Positions 7,811 through 17,800 of a DNA stretch of 18,247 nucleotides are shown here, piece after piece. The first letter of the stretch is position 1; each line of letters starts with the position of its first letter. Origin of the DNA: Zancudomyces culisetae (Eukaryota > Kickxellomycota > Harpellomycetes > Harpellales > Legeriomycetaceae); NCBI GenBank assembly GCA_001969505.1, contig LSSK01000724.1, positions 1 through 18,247 on the forward strand, written 5' to 3'. The notes beneath the pieces were generated by a model. It saw only the letters and a program-made list of their open reading frames with translations, had not been told where the DNA came from and made no database searches. A program made the position numbers and the translations under genes.

Positions 7811-9382
7811 TCAAGTGCTTCGCTTTACTTCAGCGTTGCCAAACAGCTCAAAGCTGGTTCGTCTAACGACCCGCTGTCTCGTTTCTTCGCCGTTTCCAGT
7901 CTCGCCGCCAGGGTTGTCTATGTTAAACTGAGCAGCAACCAAGTTTTCGCTGTTGTTCCTTGCAAAGCTTCCTCGTGCCATATTGACAGGCGATTCATTA
8001 ACTGAACCAGATGACGATCGGTTAAGCGACCGATGTCTATGGAGCCGTCCGCCACCCTCTACGTCGCCTTCCTTGGGCCCACGCACGTATTTTGCTGACG
8101 TCATCACCTTCTCGCTTGCATGATTGCCTGTCTGCCCAGGCGGAGTTAGTGTTGCGCTTCTGCCTCGACGATCAGTGCTAAACAGATTTGTAGGAAAAGT
8201 TGTCTTGCCGTAATTGTCCTTCCTTCCATCACTCCACTCATGTTTACCAGCCCTCTTTTTAACATTAGCTGCCTCTTGCCTCACTGGTGTTTTCATTTTA
8301 TCTGTACTCCTCGCCTCTTCATCTCCACCCAGCAACCGCTGCGCCTCTGTCACTATCTCTTCTATTCGCTCGAACTCTTTATCCCCCATTGTTTCGTTTA
8401 CTCCACCACCATTCCCACTATCCATATCACCCTTATCGTCTGCCACTCTTGCTATAAATTTGGCCACCGCCCTCTCCTCTTCTCTCAGCTCTGGCTTCTC
8501 AGCTCCCTGTAGCAACACTTGCCCCATATTGACTACCAGCTCTATTATCCTTTCCTCCGGATACTCAATTCCCATCCAATTAATTACCTCCTCAATATCA
8601 CTTGATGTTTCTACTTTCTCAATAATCGCCTTACTCCTTCGTTGTATTTCTTGGTCATATTTCTCTAGCTCCCCCACGCTTCCTTGCGACCATATCCCCA
8701 TCTTTCTCTTGCCTCTATAAGTCGAATCCTTGCCGTATTTGTTGTACATCCTACCTATTTCCTCTATTAGCACGGCCTTGTCCCTTTCCTTAGCACTTTT
8801 TGTTGTCACCCCCTTTCGCTTCTTGTATTTGATTTTTACTTCTCGTTCCACTCTTTTTCTTACTTGCTGTGTCTGCAATTCCAAGATGTATTCGCATATC
8901 TCCTCCGTACATCCACCTTCGCCGTTTCGCATCTTCATTTGTCTCACCTCCTCCGCTACTTCTAGACCCACCTCAACCGTATACTCTTCCTCAAATTCCT
9001 CCATCTTTCCTGCTTCAAACTCCTCAAATTGCATTTCAAACAATCTCATCACCTTCTCCCTTATTCTATTGCCTTGGCCAACTACTTTATATCCTGTTCT
9101 TTCACTTAGATTCTGAATTGTTTTGTACATTTTTAATATTTTTGTATCCAAAACTCTCTCCTTCTTTCCCTTTTTTCTTTCTCTTTTTTGATCAGATTTG
9201 TGTTGAATATCTATATTCTCAGATTTCTTATTATCTATTTCTTCCCCTTCAATTTCTACCGAGCGCTCACATCTATTTTCCCTTTTAACCTTTTCTATTT
9301 GCAACCTCAAACTTAAATCCATCAGATAATCGAGTACTAGCACTTCTGCGTGCGTTAAATCTGGAATTCCATGAACTGCCAT
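7811..9382 (-). CDS. Unrecognised charged, mostly helical protein, possibly nuclear
   Basis: This is a 523-residue single-exon ORF on the minus strand with a good start context (AGAAA before ATGG). I do not recognise the family. Residues about 6-32 form a hydrophobic amphipathic helix (DLTHAEVLVLDYLMDLSLRL), the most domain-like piece. Residues about 33-80 are highly charged and include a Lys/Arg-rich segment (KRERKKGKKER) that could be a nuclear localisation signal. Residues about 85-340 are Glu/Lys/Arg-rich and predicted helical, with coiled-coil character and a more hydrophobic patch around 275-300. Residues about 365-523 are Ser/Gly/Asn/Arg-rich and disordered, with possible kinase sites (TP, and RRTS near the C-terminus). 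Long antisense frames here reflect the same codon bias. It is a real gene on length and composition; its function is open. Confidence 0.75.
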   Translation of the reverse strand: MAVHGIPDLTHAEVLVLDYLMDLSLRLQIEKVKRENRCERSVEIEGEEIDNKKSENIDIQHKSDQKRERKKGKKERVLDTKILKMYKTIQNLSERTGYKVVGQGNRIREKVMRLFEMQFEEFEAGKMEEFEEEYTVEVGLEVAEEVRQMKMRNGEGGCTEEICEYILELQTQQVRKRVEREVKIKYKKRKGVTTKSAKERDKAVLIEEIGRMYNKYGKDSTYRGKRKMGIWSQGSVGELEKYDQEIQRRSKAIIEKVETSSDIEEVINWMGIEYPEERIIELVVNMGQVLLQGAEKPELREEERAVAKFIARVADDKGDMDSGNGGGVNETMGDKEFERIEEIVTEAQRLLGGDEEARSTDKMKTPVRQEAANVKKRAGKHEWSDGRKDNYGKTTFPTNLFSTDRRGRSATLTPPGQTGNHASEKVMTSAKYVRGPKEGDVEGGGRLHRHRSLNRSSSGSVNESPVNMARGSFARNNSENLVAAQFNIDNPGGETGNGEETRQRVVRRTSFELFGNAEVKRST

Positions 9383-10684
9383 TTTCTTATTACCTCCCTG
9401 ATCAATTCAGCTTTCATGTATTATTTTAGTTCTACTCTTTTTTAAATTAAACCCTCTATACCCTCTTTATATCACTTTATTGCCACATCAGGTTAATTTA
9501 ATCTAGTTTCCAAGAATCCTTTTATATTCAAGTGCTTTCAAATATTTTTTCTGTATTCAAATACTATTATCGATTTTGGAGTCTCAATTTATGATTCCAA
9601 GTTTCGGAGCTCTCCTCCCCTCTGTTTCTTTCTGAAGACTTTATGCTCCCTTTTTTAAATAAATAAGCAAATAAATATTTTTGTTTACCTTTCCATAAAC
9701 TTGCAGAATATACACTTTATTATTTAAATCTCGCAATACAAAAAAAATTCTTTGTTTACTTTATATTTTTCAGGCCTTAACTGTTCTGATTTTGTTTACT
9801 AATTTTCTGTGTCTTTTTATTCACTCCTTTTATTTGATTTATAATTATTTCAATTTCTTTCACACACTAAAGACTGGGCTGTGAATTTGCTTTTTCCCGT
9901 CTTACAAAATCAATGCTAGTTTACTTAATTGGTGATTAAGAATTAGGATATTTTCTTTAGACTGCTTTACCAATTTTGTGCTTGTGTCTATTAGGAGAAA
10001 ATATTCTCAGTATGCTTTCTTTTTGAAAGCTAAATGCCTGACTTTTACAAATACAAGGTTAGCACACTGTATTTAGAATAATTTTAAGCTTATATCTCGT
10101 TATAATTCATCTCTGTCTTCTCAATTCCCTCTCTCTCTCCCCCCCCGCCAACATCTGTTTCTCATTTTTCGTGGCAAACTGTAAAATAGATCATATCCAC
10201 TCCAGCTTGCCAGAACAAACTCTATTATTGATTTGTGATCATTTTTATTCAATAATATTTATCCGAATATAACAGTTTAGCATGACTTTTTCAACAACAA
10301 AACTCAAAGCTGGTGTTATAAAATTTCCACTTACATTCCCACTTTATGAGCTGAAGAGTCATCTTAATTCATCCATCCAAAAAAAAAAAAACTTCACCTC
10401 CACCTTCCCAACTAAAAATTATCATGAATGTACACGTCTTGATAATTGTTTATTTCATATATTAAATAAAAAGAACACCATATCGAGCTATACATAAAAA
10501 GTAACGTTTAATGTATACCACCCAGTTATATAACTATTTCAGTATATTTACTAGTACATATATATATAAAGTCATTTCCCCTGACCTGGGTGTAAAATAA
10601 GGCAAGTAGAATATACAAAAACACACTTTATTTTCATCAGAACCCACACAAGGAAATGTCGCAAAATATGTAATACAGGATTAC

Positions 10685-10834
10685 ATGACAGCTACACCTT
10701 TATACGCTTTGAGAAGACTCAAAAACTGGTTACTATATCAAGGTACCTCCACCCCAATGATTCATATTACTAAACCATTCCTGTGTACTTTTAATGATTT
10801 ACGGTTACAATCTTGTGTTTGTATATTTACTTGA
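10685..10834 (+). other. Candidate small ORF (49 codons) downstream of a TATA-like stretch
   Basis: An ATG-initiated frame of 49 codons begins about 115 bp after a TATATATATAAA stretch (10559-10570). Its N-terminus is basic with aromatic residues (MTATPLYALRRLKNWLLYQG) and could pass for a small mitochondrial protein, while the C-terminal half is less convincing. There is no family match I can name, and frames of this length arise by chance in AT-rich DNA. Low confidence. Confidence 0.15.
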
Positions 10835-12499
10835 CTCTTTGGGTATATATATCAAAGTAATTAGAAGAACCTCAAAATTTGGTGTTGCAACCGCGTTCCT
10901 ACATTTAATGTATTTTTTGTGGTCTTGTTACAAAAAAAATATTCTTGAAACTGCAGGCATTGAGTGAAAATACTAAAAGGGGTATCATAATCACAAATTT
11001 CGAGGTTGTATAACTATTCGGGTGTTTGTGAAAGATGGTGGGGAGGGAAGAAAGTAACACTAGATAATTAGATAATTTTCTCAGACATTTTAATTTAGCA
11101 ATGTTTGTTAGTGTTGTTTTTACTATTGGTATTTATGTTTACTCGTGGATATATTACTTTCACTTATCTTTCGGATGTGTGTGGTAAAATTAATTGCAAA
11201 CCCTACCAATACCAGAACGTTGCGCCAAGAAGACTGAGGTTTTAAGAACTATGCTTTTATCAGCAATACTGTACTTGTCATTGTTTTGTGTATTATTGTT
11301 ACTATCATCACCATAATTATATTTCTTATTTGCATTACGGGTAAAGATAATAAGCTCATATTTTGTTTTTGTTTTTAGTTACCCAAATGAAAAGCAATCG
11401 ATTTACGTTTTTTTTTTTGGTTATTTTATTTGGTTTTGGTTTTGTTTTGATCACAAGTTATCAAAGATAGTACGAGGTTGCTTGTTTTAAACAGTATTTG
11501 ACTAAACAAAGCGGCCGAGGAAACACCTCTTGATATTGTCGCATTATGTTGTGTATTTGCTTTGTTTTTTGTTTCTTCACGTATAAGAAAAATGGAGGTA
11601 AATAAGATGGCGTAGTGATTGTAGTCGAGTGAGCTTGTATATCTTTCTAGTTTTTTCATAGTTTAGTTAAAATGAGTATATTTTTAGAGTTGGATGGATG
11701 GGTACTCCAATTATGAAGCAGGTATTGTTATTATAATTATTGATGGTTTGATGTTTAGGTTAAAGTTGAATTTATAGTTGTTGGAAAGTGCGATATTTTG
11801 GCGCAGTTTTCTGGTCTTTTTTTTAAATCTTTTTTTTTTGAGTTGTGGGGTGTGAGAAGTGGGGCTAATTCCAAAATGAGTAAATTGAAAGAGTAGTAGG
11901 ACCATACTGACTACTTTACCATCAATAGTACAAATTGTTATGAATTTACTGCAATTACCGAGTTTATTGTCGGTATAAATTCCTTTGAAGCCAGAATTTA
12001 GCTTTATTTTAAGCGGGATTACCAAAACATGATCTTTTTTATTTACTGAGTTTGAAGTTACAAATGGAAAAGTTGATAAGGCAAAGTAACCATTGATTTA
12101 CAGTTAAAGTTAAGTCTAATAGGATACTGAATCGTATAAAAGGGTACTTGTGTATCATTTTTCTGGGTTGAACCATGCTCATAACATACCCTCCCAAAAG
12201 ATAATTAAAAAATAGATTTTACGCTGTTATATTTTAATATTAATAAGAGTTCAAAGTAATTTAGTTATATGTCAAGACATAAAAAGAAGAAAGCATAAGC
12301 TACCAATGTGCTTGTTTTTTATGATATATGATTACAATATTACTCGATATTAATTGTTTAACCGAGAAATTCAAAAAAGGATTACGTCTTAGCAGTCAAA
12401 TTAGGGTGAGATAAAACCACTTCATTAATATAAAACACACAATAAAGTGGTATAAGGGAGGCTAACGAAAAGCTTAAAACTCACATCAATAAACTATAA

Positions 12500-12739
12500 A
12501 AAAAAGGGATTTCTTTGTCGTCCAAATTGGAGAAAGGTATTAGCGAGGATAAAGGGGACGTTGGGAAATATCAATTTCTATCGAATATAGTGTTTAAATG
12601 TCTGTACATTTCCAAGAAAAAGTCACCAATAAAGAGGTGTAACTGTTACTTAAGGGGGTACTGCGTCTTGTACTGCCCATGTAGGTGCGGGTATTGTGTG
12701 ATAGATTATAATGGAGAGGGCTACTTTACTGACGACTAG
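12500..12739 (+). other. Open frame with a cysteine cluster but no ATG; local G-rich hairpins
   Basis: A frame of about 79 codons opens after a TAA at 12497 and ends at 12739 with no ATG start. It contains seven cysteines within 20 residues near its C-terminus. The same DNA forms a short hairpin (GGG..GTAC loop GTAC..CCC, 12654-12678), and about 200 bp upstream ACCACTT (12416-12422) pairs with AAGTGGT (12445-12451). It could be an exon, a decayed gene or part of a structured RNA; chance is also possible. Confidence 0.15.
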
Positions 12740-13107
12740 AGACTATATTCACTAAAACTTTTCGTTTAAAAGATTACACATGAATGTGTACACAAACGTA
12801 TTATCAACCAAGTTGTGCATATTAGATCGGTAGTTTAATAAATAGTGCGTATTTTATAAATAAACATGTATTTCTAGAGGGAAAGTCAAAATTCAAGCAA
12901 AGTTTCAAAGTTGTGTCTATTACTTTTATATTATTTTTTCATGAATAGAAATAAATACAAGGGTTATCTTTTAATGGGATACAGAACGGTTATGGTTATT
13001 AATGCAAGCTACTCACAAACCAATATTCTGCTCGAGAGCTTCAATGATAAGCCATATAGAATCAGTAAAGCCAATGTTTGTCCAGTTTTATTTACCTTTT
13101 AAACGAT

Positions 13108-13118
13108 CGGTTTAACCG
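13108..13118. promoter_or_regulatory. CGG-N5-CCG palindrome upstream of the DusA-like gene
   Basis: The 11-mer CGGTTTAACCG is a perfect odd palindrome about 200 bp before the start codon at 13321, and just before an A10T7 tract (13135-13151). Inverted CGG triplets are the typical target of Zn2Cys6 transcription factors in fungi. Site function is inferred only from this pattern. Confidence 0.3.
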
Positions 13119-13264
13119 TTCTCGGCATTTGAAGAAAAAAAAAATTTTTTTATTTTGAAAATGATATTGGATTGGATAGAGTGATTTAAAAGAATCTTTA
13201 AACACAGATGGTTCCACAATTTACAGATATCAATACACTTTCTCTTCACCTATCCTCCCCTTCA

Positions 13265-13277
13265 CCCCCCCCCCCCC
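13265..13277 (+). repeat. C13 homopolymer before the DusA-like gene
   Basis: Thirteen consecutive C residues stand about 44-56 bp upstream of the start codon in an otherwise AT-rich stretch, preceded by a C/T-rich segment (TCACCTATCCTCCCCTTCA). Such tracts are unstable and the count may differ between strains or reads. Confidence 0.85.
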
Positions 13278-13320
13278 TTAAAAAAGAAAAACGAAAAAGA
13301 GAATAGTAACACTTTTAGGC

Positions 13321-14630
13321 ATGGTGCCCGCAATTGGTTCAAAATCACGGCTCCTTCACAAGACAATCATAGCGCCAATGCTTGATGTCACTACGTTGCC
13401 ATTTTTGGAGTTATGCAGCATAATTTCACCCCATTCGAAGCATGCGTATTACTCTGAAATGTTTTACGCACGGGCGCTAATTGACGGAGAGCTAAGACCA
13501 GGATCGGTTAAATATAAGCAAAACATTCCAATAAACAATAGAATGTGGGGGAAGGGATTGGCAGTACAAATAGGTACCGATAATCCAAAAGATGCATACA
13601 AGGCAGTAGAAAAATTGGTTGAAGCGGGTGTTAACGAGGTAAATTTAAATATCGGATGTCCTAGCGATCATGTCCAGGTAAGTAATAACACGAATAGTGA
13701 CTTAGTAAATATACAGGAATAAAACCGAGCTTTCCAGTGCAACGATTGCTTGTTTGTAGTTATTTTTTATCTTTTCTAATTTAAAAGCGTCCTGGGCTGG
13801 AAATAATTTAATAGAGCGGGAATTTTGGAGCAATACTAATGAAAACTCCTGAAAAAGTGGGTGATATATGTAAGGCCATGAAGGAGGCTGCTGGGGACAG
13901 TGCAGAAATTTCAGTAAAGTTTAGAGTGGGTGTGGACGAAGAAGAAAATTTGGATTTTATCAGTAGGTTTCTAGACATGGTATCGACAAAGAGTAGTGTA
14001 ACAAAATATGTTTTACATGCTAGAAGGGCATGGCTAAAAGGGTTGTCACCTAAACAGAACAGAACCGTTCCACCATTGAACTATGATTTGGTATATGAGA
14101 CCGTAAAAAAATATCCAGAATTTGTATTTATAGGAAATGGTGGAGTTGAAACCACAGAGGGTGTTGTGGAAAAGCTGGAAAAGCTGGATGGGGTAATGAT
14201 TGGGAGAAAGATAATGCACGACCCTTGGTTTCTGCAAGTCCTTGATAGGGAGATATATGGGATTGATGAATCACTAGTACCAACAGAGGAACAGGTGATG
14301 TCAAGGTATTTGGACTATGCAGATATGCTACAAAAAACGGTTGGAACGAAGAATACGATTTTAGCCAAGCCCATGTTTTTAATATATAAAGGAAATAAAG
14401 GACGGTTTTTTAGGGGCCAGCTCGGTCAGTTGATAAGCAAAGTGAGTGGCAAAAGGTATGTAGCGGGAGGCATTGACAAGGGTGATTCGCTTTGGGGTGC
14501 TGAAAGCGAAATACATGGTCATCCGTTATTTAGCACTCTGGTGAACGAGACACTTCACTTGTGTAACAAGCAATTTGAACATATAAAGGCAAGAAAAGAG
14601 ACTTCAGCTGGCATCACATCTATCCATTGA
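13321..14630 (+). CDS. DusA-type tRNA-dihydrouridine synthase homologue lacking the catalytic cysteine, two exons
   Basis: Exons 13321-13677 and 13815-14630 join in frame to give 390 residues. The protein follows bacterial DusA rather than eukaryotic Dus1-4: IAPMLDVT (residues about 17-24), YYSEM, AVQIGTDNP, NLNIGCPSDHVQSGNFGAILM (ending at 128), SVKFRVGVDEEE (Lys154), HARRAWLKGLSPKQNR (from 187), GNGGVE (226-231) and GVMIGR (to 250). These build the FMN-binding TIM barrel. Dus enzymes reduce uridines in tRNA D-loops using FMN and NADPH. In active DusA the loop reads FGACLM and its Cys is the general acid; here Ile126 replaces it. The other FMN-contact motifs are kept, suggesting a folded protein that is either inactive or works differently. 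There is no strong targeting signal. It is convergent with the PPR gene. Confidence 0.88.
13678..13814 (+). other. Intron of the DusA-like gene (137 nt)
   Basis: It begins GTAAGT after CAG at 13677 and ends TTAATAG at 13814. A TTCTAAT at 13774-13780 is the best branch-site candidate, about 34 nt before the AG. Removing it joins GCPSDHVQ to SGNFGAILM without loss, exactly as in intronless DusA proteins. The unspliced frame stops at 13720-13722. Confidence 0.9.
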
Positions 14631-14850
14631 GAAGAGATTTTTTTTTTCAAGTGGCAAGTACCAGTGTTTACGTAGAAATAGAACTGTAGAAACAATTAAG
14701 ACTTTTTATTAACAATAGATAGATCAAGTAAAATAAAATGAATTAAAACAAAATAAAATAAAATGTGCGCTAATATACAACGTAAAAAGATAAAGGTCAA
14801 GAAGACTTGGTGAAATTCAGAGGGATCAGATTTCAAGCTGCAAGGCTACT
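14631..14850. terminator. Convergent 3' junction of the DusA-like and PPR genes
   Basis: The 220 bp spacer between convergent stops has a T-run at 14638-14647, and a series of AATAAAA/AAATAAAAT repeats at 14727-14763. These may work as A-rich polyadenylation signals on the plus strand. TTTTTATT at 14702-14710 could serve the minus strand. No gene is visible. Confidence 0.45.
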
Positions 14851-17800
14851 CTAATGGTGGTGGTAATGTTGGTGGTAGTACTGATGAATTTCTTTGTTAA
14901 TGAGTTCAAGACCTTTATCGTCGTTTAAGGTGACAAAAAAGGATCTGATGACTTTGTAGAGATGGAGATCAGGAACTACCTTGAATGAGTGTATGGACTG
15001 TAAAAGTTCTAAGGTTTTAACTAAAGAGGGATCAGGCGAGGAGGTTGCTGGAAAGGGAGCTTGAAGGTTGTTCGGACTCTGAGTTTTTCCTCCACCTTTG
15101 TTTTGTAGTTTTAGAGTTAGCATAAATGTACGGATTTGTAAAAACAGAGTGAGAGAATATAAATCGAATTTGAGGTTAGAGTAACTTTCTTGGGAATGCT
15201 CCTGTGAGTTCTGGAAATTATTTTTGTGAATATTTTTGTTGTCTGAAGTTGGTTGTAAAGAGGTTTGAAACAAGAGAGATTCAATCGTATCAATGGTGGA
15301 GGCGAAGTTTGCGGGCGAGAAAGGTATTAGTTTTCCGGATGGATCAGATATCACAGAGTTAAAACCAGTATCGCTAGAAACGCTGATTATGGATGAGGAT
15401 CGCAGAGAAGATAGAGTGGTTTTGTAGATTGCTTGAGTCAAAATAGTAAACGAGACGGTATCTGGTCTTATATTTTCGCTCAGCATAAAATTCCAAAATG
15501 CAAAAAGATTTGAAATTTCATTAGATCGCATATACACAGTCAGCATTGCGTTACATATGTAAATGTTCAAGTCGAAGCGGTCAATGTATGTATTGAACAG
15601 CTGCTTTGCAAGTTGTTTATTGGTGCTATGTTGCTCGTGATATTCGTGGTGTTGTTTGGTAGAATGGCTTATCAAACTTGTAGAGACAAAATCATACATG
15701 CGTTTTAAATATTCTTTATCGCGCATTCTTTCCCTGCTAGAGTAACTTTCGAATTGGTAAGGAGTATTATCCTGTGACAATATGCCTGTGGTGGTTTGAA
15801 GCAGGGTTTTTAACATGTTTGGTGGAATTGAACTACGTACAGTTTTAAGAATCAAATATACAGCGTTGAGGTCTATGCCTATTTTCGTTTTTTTCATCAA
15901 ATCTAAAATGACAGCTACTTGGTTCCAATCCTTTAAATGTACTAGAGACTCGATAGCTAGGTCAAACAGGGGTGTGAGTGCTTTGATATCTGATACGGCA
16001 CTATATTGACTATTAGAACCGCTACTTGCATCCTTTTGTAGTTCACTAGATTTCAAAATGGGCTTGACAATTCTATTAAACTCGTTTATTGTTTCAAAGT
16101 GTTGATAATTGGTTAAGTACACTCCTAGATATGCAGAAACAACAGATGATGCAGCCATTTTTCTATCAACGGAGTCTGACACAAGTCCAGCACGAATTTC
16201 TTGTTCGAATATTCTAAACAAAGCCCTGGCATGTCTTAATTGCCCTTTGGCTGCCATCACATTGAACGCCACTGCTATCATATGCTCATCAAACCGTTTC
16301 TCACTTCGCAGCTGTCTTTTTTTTACTGCCATGTTTTCTCTTTGTAAGAGTTTGGCCATTAATATGTTCCATCCTCTGTACTGTGAAATTCTAATTCTTA
16401 TAGGTGTTGGATCGAGTCTATTCCCATATTTGTTTAAAAAAAATATTTTGATAACGTTTGTGATTATCCGGTTGTTGATATATACCCGCTCCATCTTCAT
16501 ACCCATAAATACTTTTGCTGCAACTTCCATAAGATATTTGGAGTGTTCACAAGACTTATCATCTTTCAACTCTCTTTGGAGTGTACCAAAAATAAGCTCG
16601 TAGGTCATCGAGTTTTTTGGAATCCCCCGGATTTCCATCTCTCTGGCCCATTCCAGCATTTCATTTACGTTTTTGAAAGCTGAACATCCTAATAGCACAA
16701 AGTTGTACATTTTTTGACTAAATTCATTTTGTTCAATTTCGTCTTTTAACTCATGAATCAATCCTTCAAATTCATTTTGCTCCTTTGGTTCTCTTTTGAC
16801 CATCCCCCTGATTATCTGGATCCATACGTTTTCTTGTATTTGCATCACATTCCACTTTTTTAAAGTTTTTATTTCTGTATATAGCTGGTCAAACCACTCC
16901 CAGTCCTCTTTATTTACCGCAACTCTTATCATTTCCGAATATGTTGTCGAGTTGCTAGCTATTCCGTACCCTTGCATTTCTTGTTTTATCTTTTCTATTT
17001 CCTCTCGAGTTGTCGAAGCCGCTGCACCCATAACTCTAAATAATATGTTATATTCATCACTTGTAGGCTGAACCAGTCTAAATTCTGTGGGTTTTGAGAT
17101 TTTTTGTCTCCTTATAGCTCTTGACACCAAGCCTATACTTTCATTGGTAATGCATTCTCTTTCACTATTCCACATTTTTCTAATGTAGTTTTTGGCTCTA
17201 ACTTTGTTAGCTTCTCGTTCTCTATTGATCGGAGACTCGAGTGCATTTTTCAGTCGAGTATCTATGCTCAATTCATTATTTATCATACTACAGGTACCGT
17301 ACCGATATATCTCTTTATCTATATTGTTCGTTGTCTTTAAGCAGCTCTTTAAAAGCTCCTTCCACATTTCCATGCTTATTGCATTAGTATATTCTGCTAA
17401 CAAAATTAAATCATACATCTCCCATATTTTTCCCTTGCTGGCTTTTTTTTTCCTGAGTTCTTGTTCCAAATTCCTAATTAGCTTACTTGACTCCAATCTT
17501 TCTGCTCTTTTCATATCTAATACCTTGTTTCCTTTTGAAGGGATGCAATGTTTCCCAAGAAAGTTCAAGGTTTCTTGAATATCTTTGTTATGTATTGATT
17601 GGGCAAGATGTTCTTGCGTTGTAGCTTTCTCCCTCCAAATTCTGTTCCTGGTTTCCAAAACATTTTTACTCTTAAAGTTTCCATACTCTCCTACATTCGA
17701 TCGTGTTTGCGCGCTTTCCCCAAATATTGCTCTTATCCTTTCTTTAATTCTAATGCTGTACCTTCTCCCTCTTAAGAATTCCGACTTTAAACCCCCAGCT

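Larger units (their letters stand above)
9383..13320. other. 3.9 kb AT-rich gap without a recognisable gene
   Basis: This spacer lies between two divergent genes and is 6-8 times longer than the other divergent spacers (503 and 683 bp). 9383-10280 is T-rich on the plus strand with short A/T runs. A CT run leading into C8 lies at 10131-10146. A TATATATATAAA stretch is near 10559-10570. 11340-11460 and 11790-11880 are G/T-rich. 12360-12740 has G-rich patches and short hairpins. 13085-13320 is the probable promoter of the DusA-like gene. Open frames of 50-105 codons occur on both strands (10282-10497 plus; 11426-11659 minus; 11711-12025 minus; 12911-13102 plus), but none is recognisable and some lack an ATG. 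I saw no tRNA, snRNA, rRNA or transposon. It could hold long promoters, an unrecognised ncRNA, an origin or centromeric DNA. Confidence 0.6.

Noticed and set aside
8214-9288. Several plus-strand ORFs rich in Ser, Leu and Pro
   Set aside because: Shadows of the Glu/Lys/Arg-rich minus-strand gene at 7811-9382.
11426-12025. Two minus-strand ORFs of 77 and 104 codons in the gap
   Set aside because: The longer one starts with TTG, neither has recognisable motifs, and no splice sites join them convincingly; kept only as part of the gap description.
12166-12180. GGGTTGAACC, similar to a reversed tRNA T-loop
   Set aside because: One base short of a T-loop match and no other tRNA arms nearby.
13831-13858. 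ATACTAAT branch-like site in DusA exon 2 with a possible later 3' splice site that would remove the Ile126 region
   Set aside because: The resulting frame meets a stop within eight codons and would delete the conserved FGAxLM loop, so it is not a plausible alternative.
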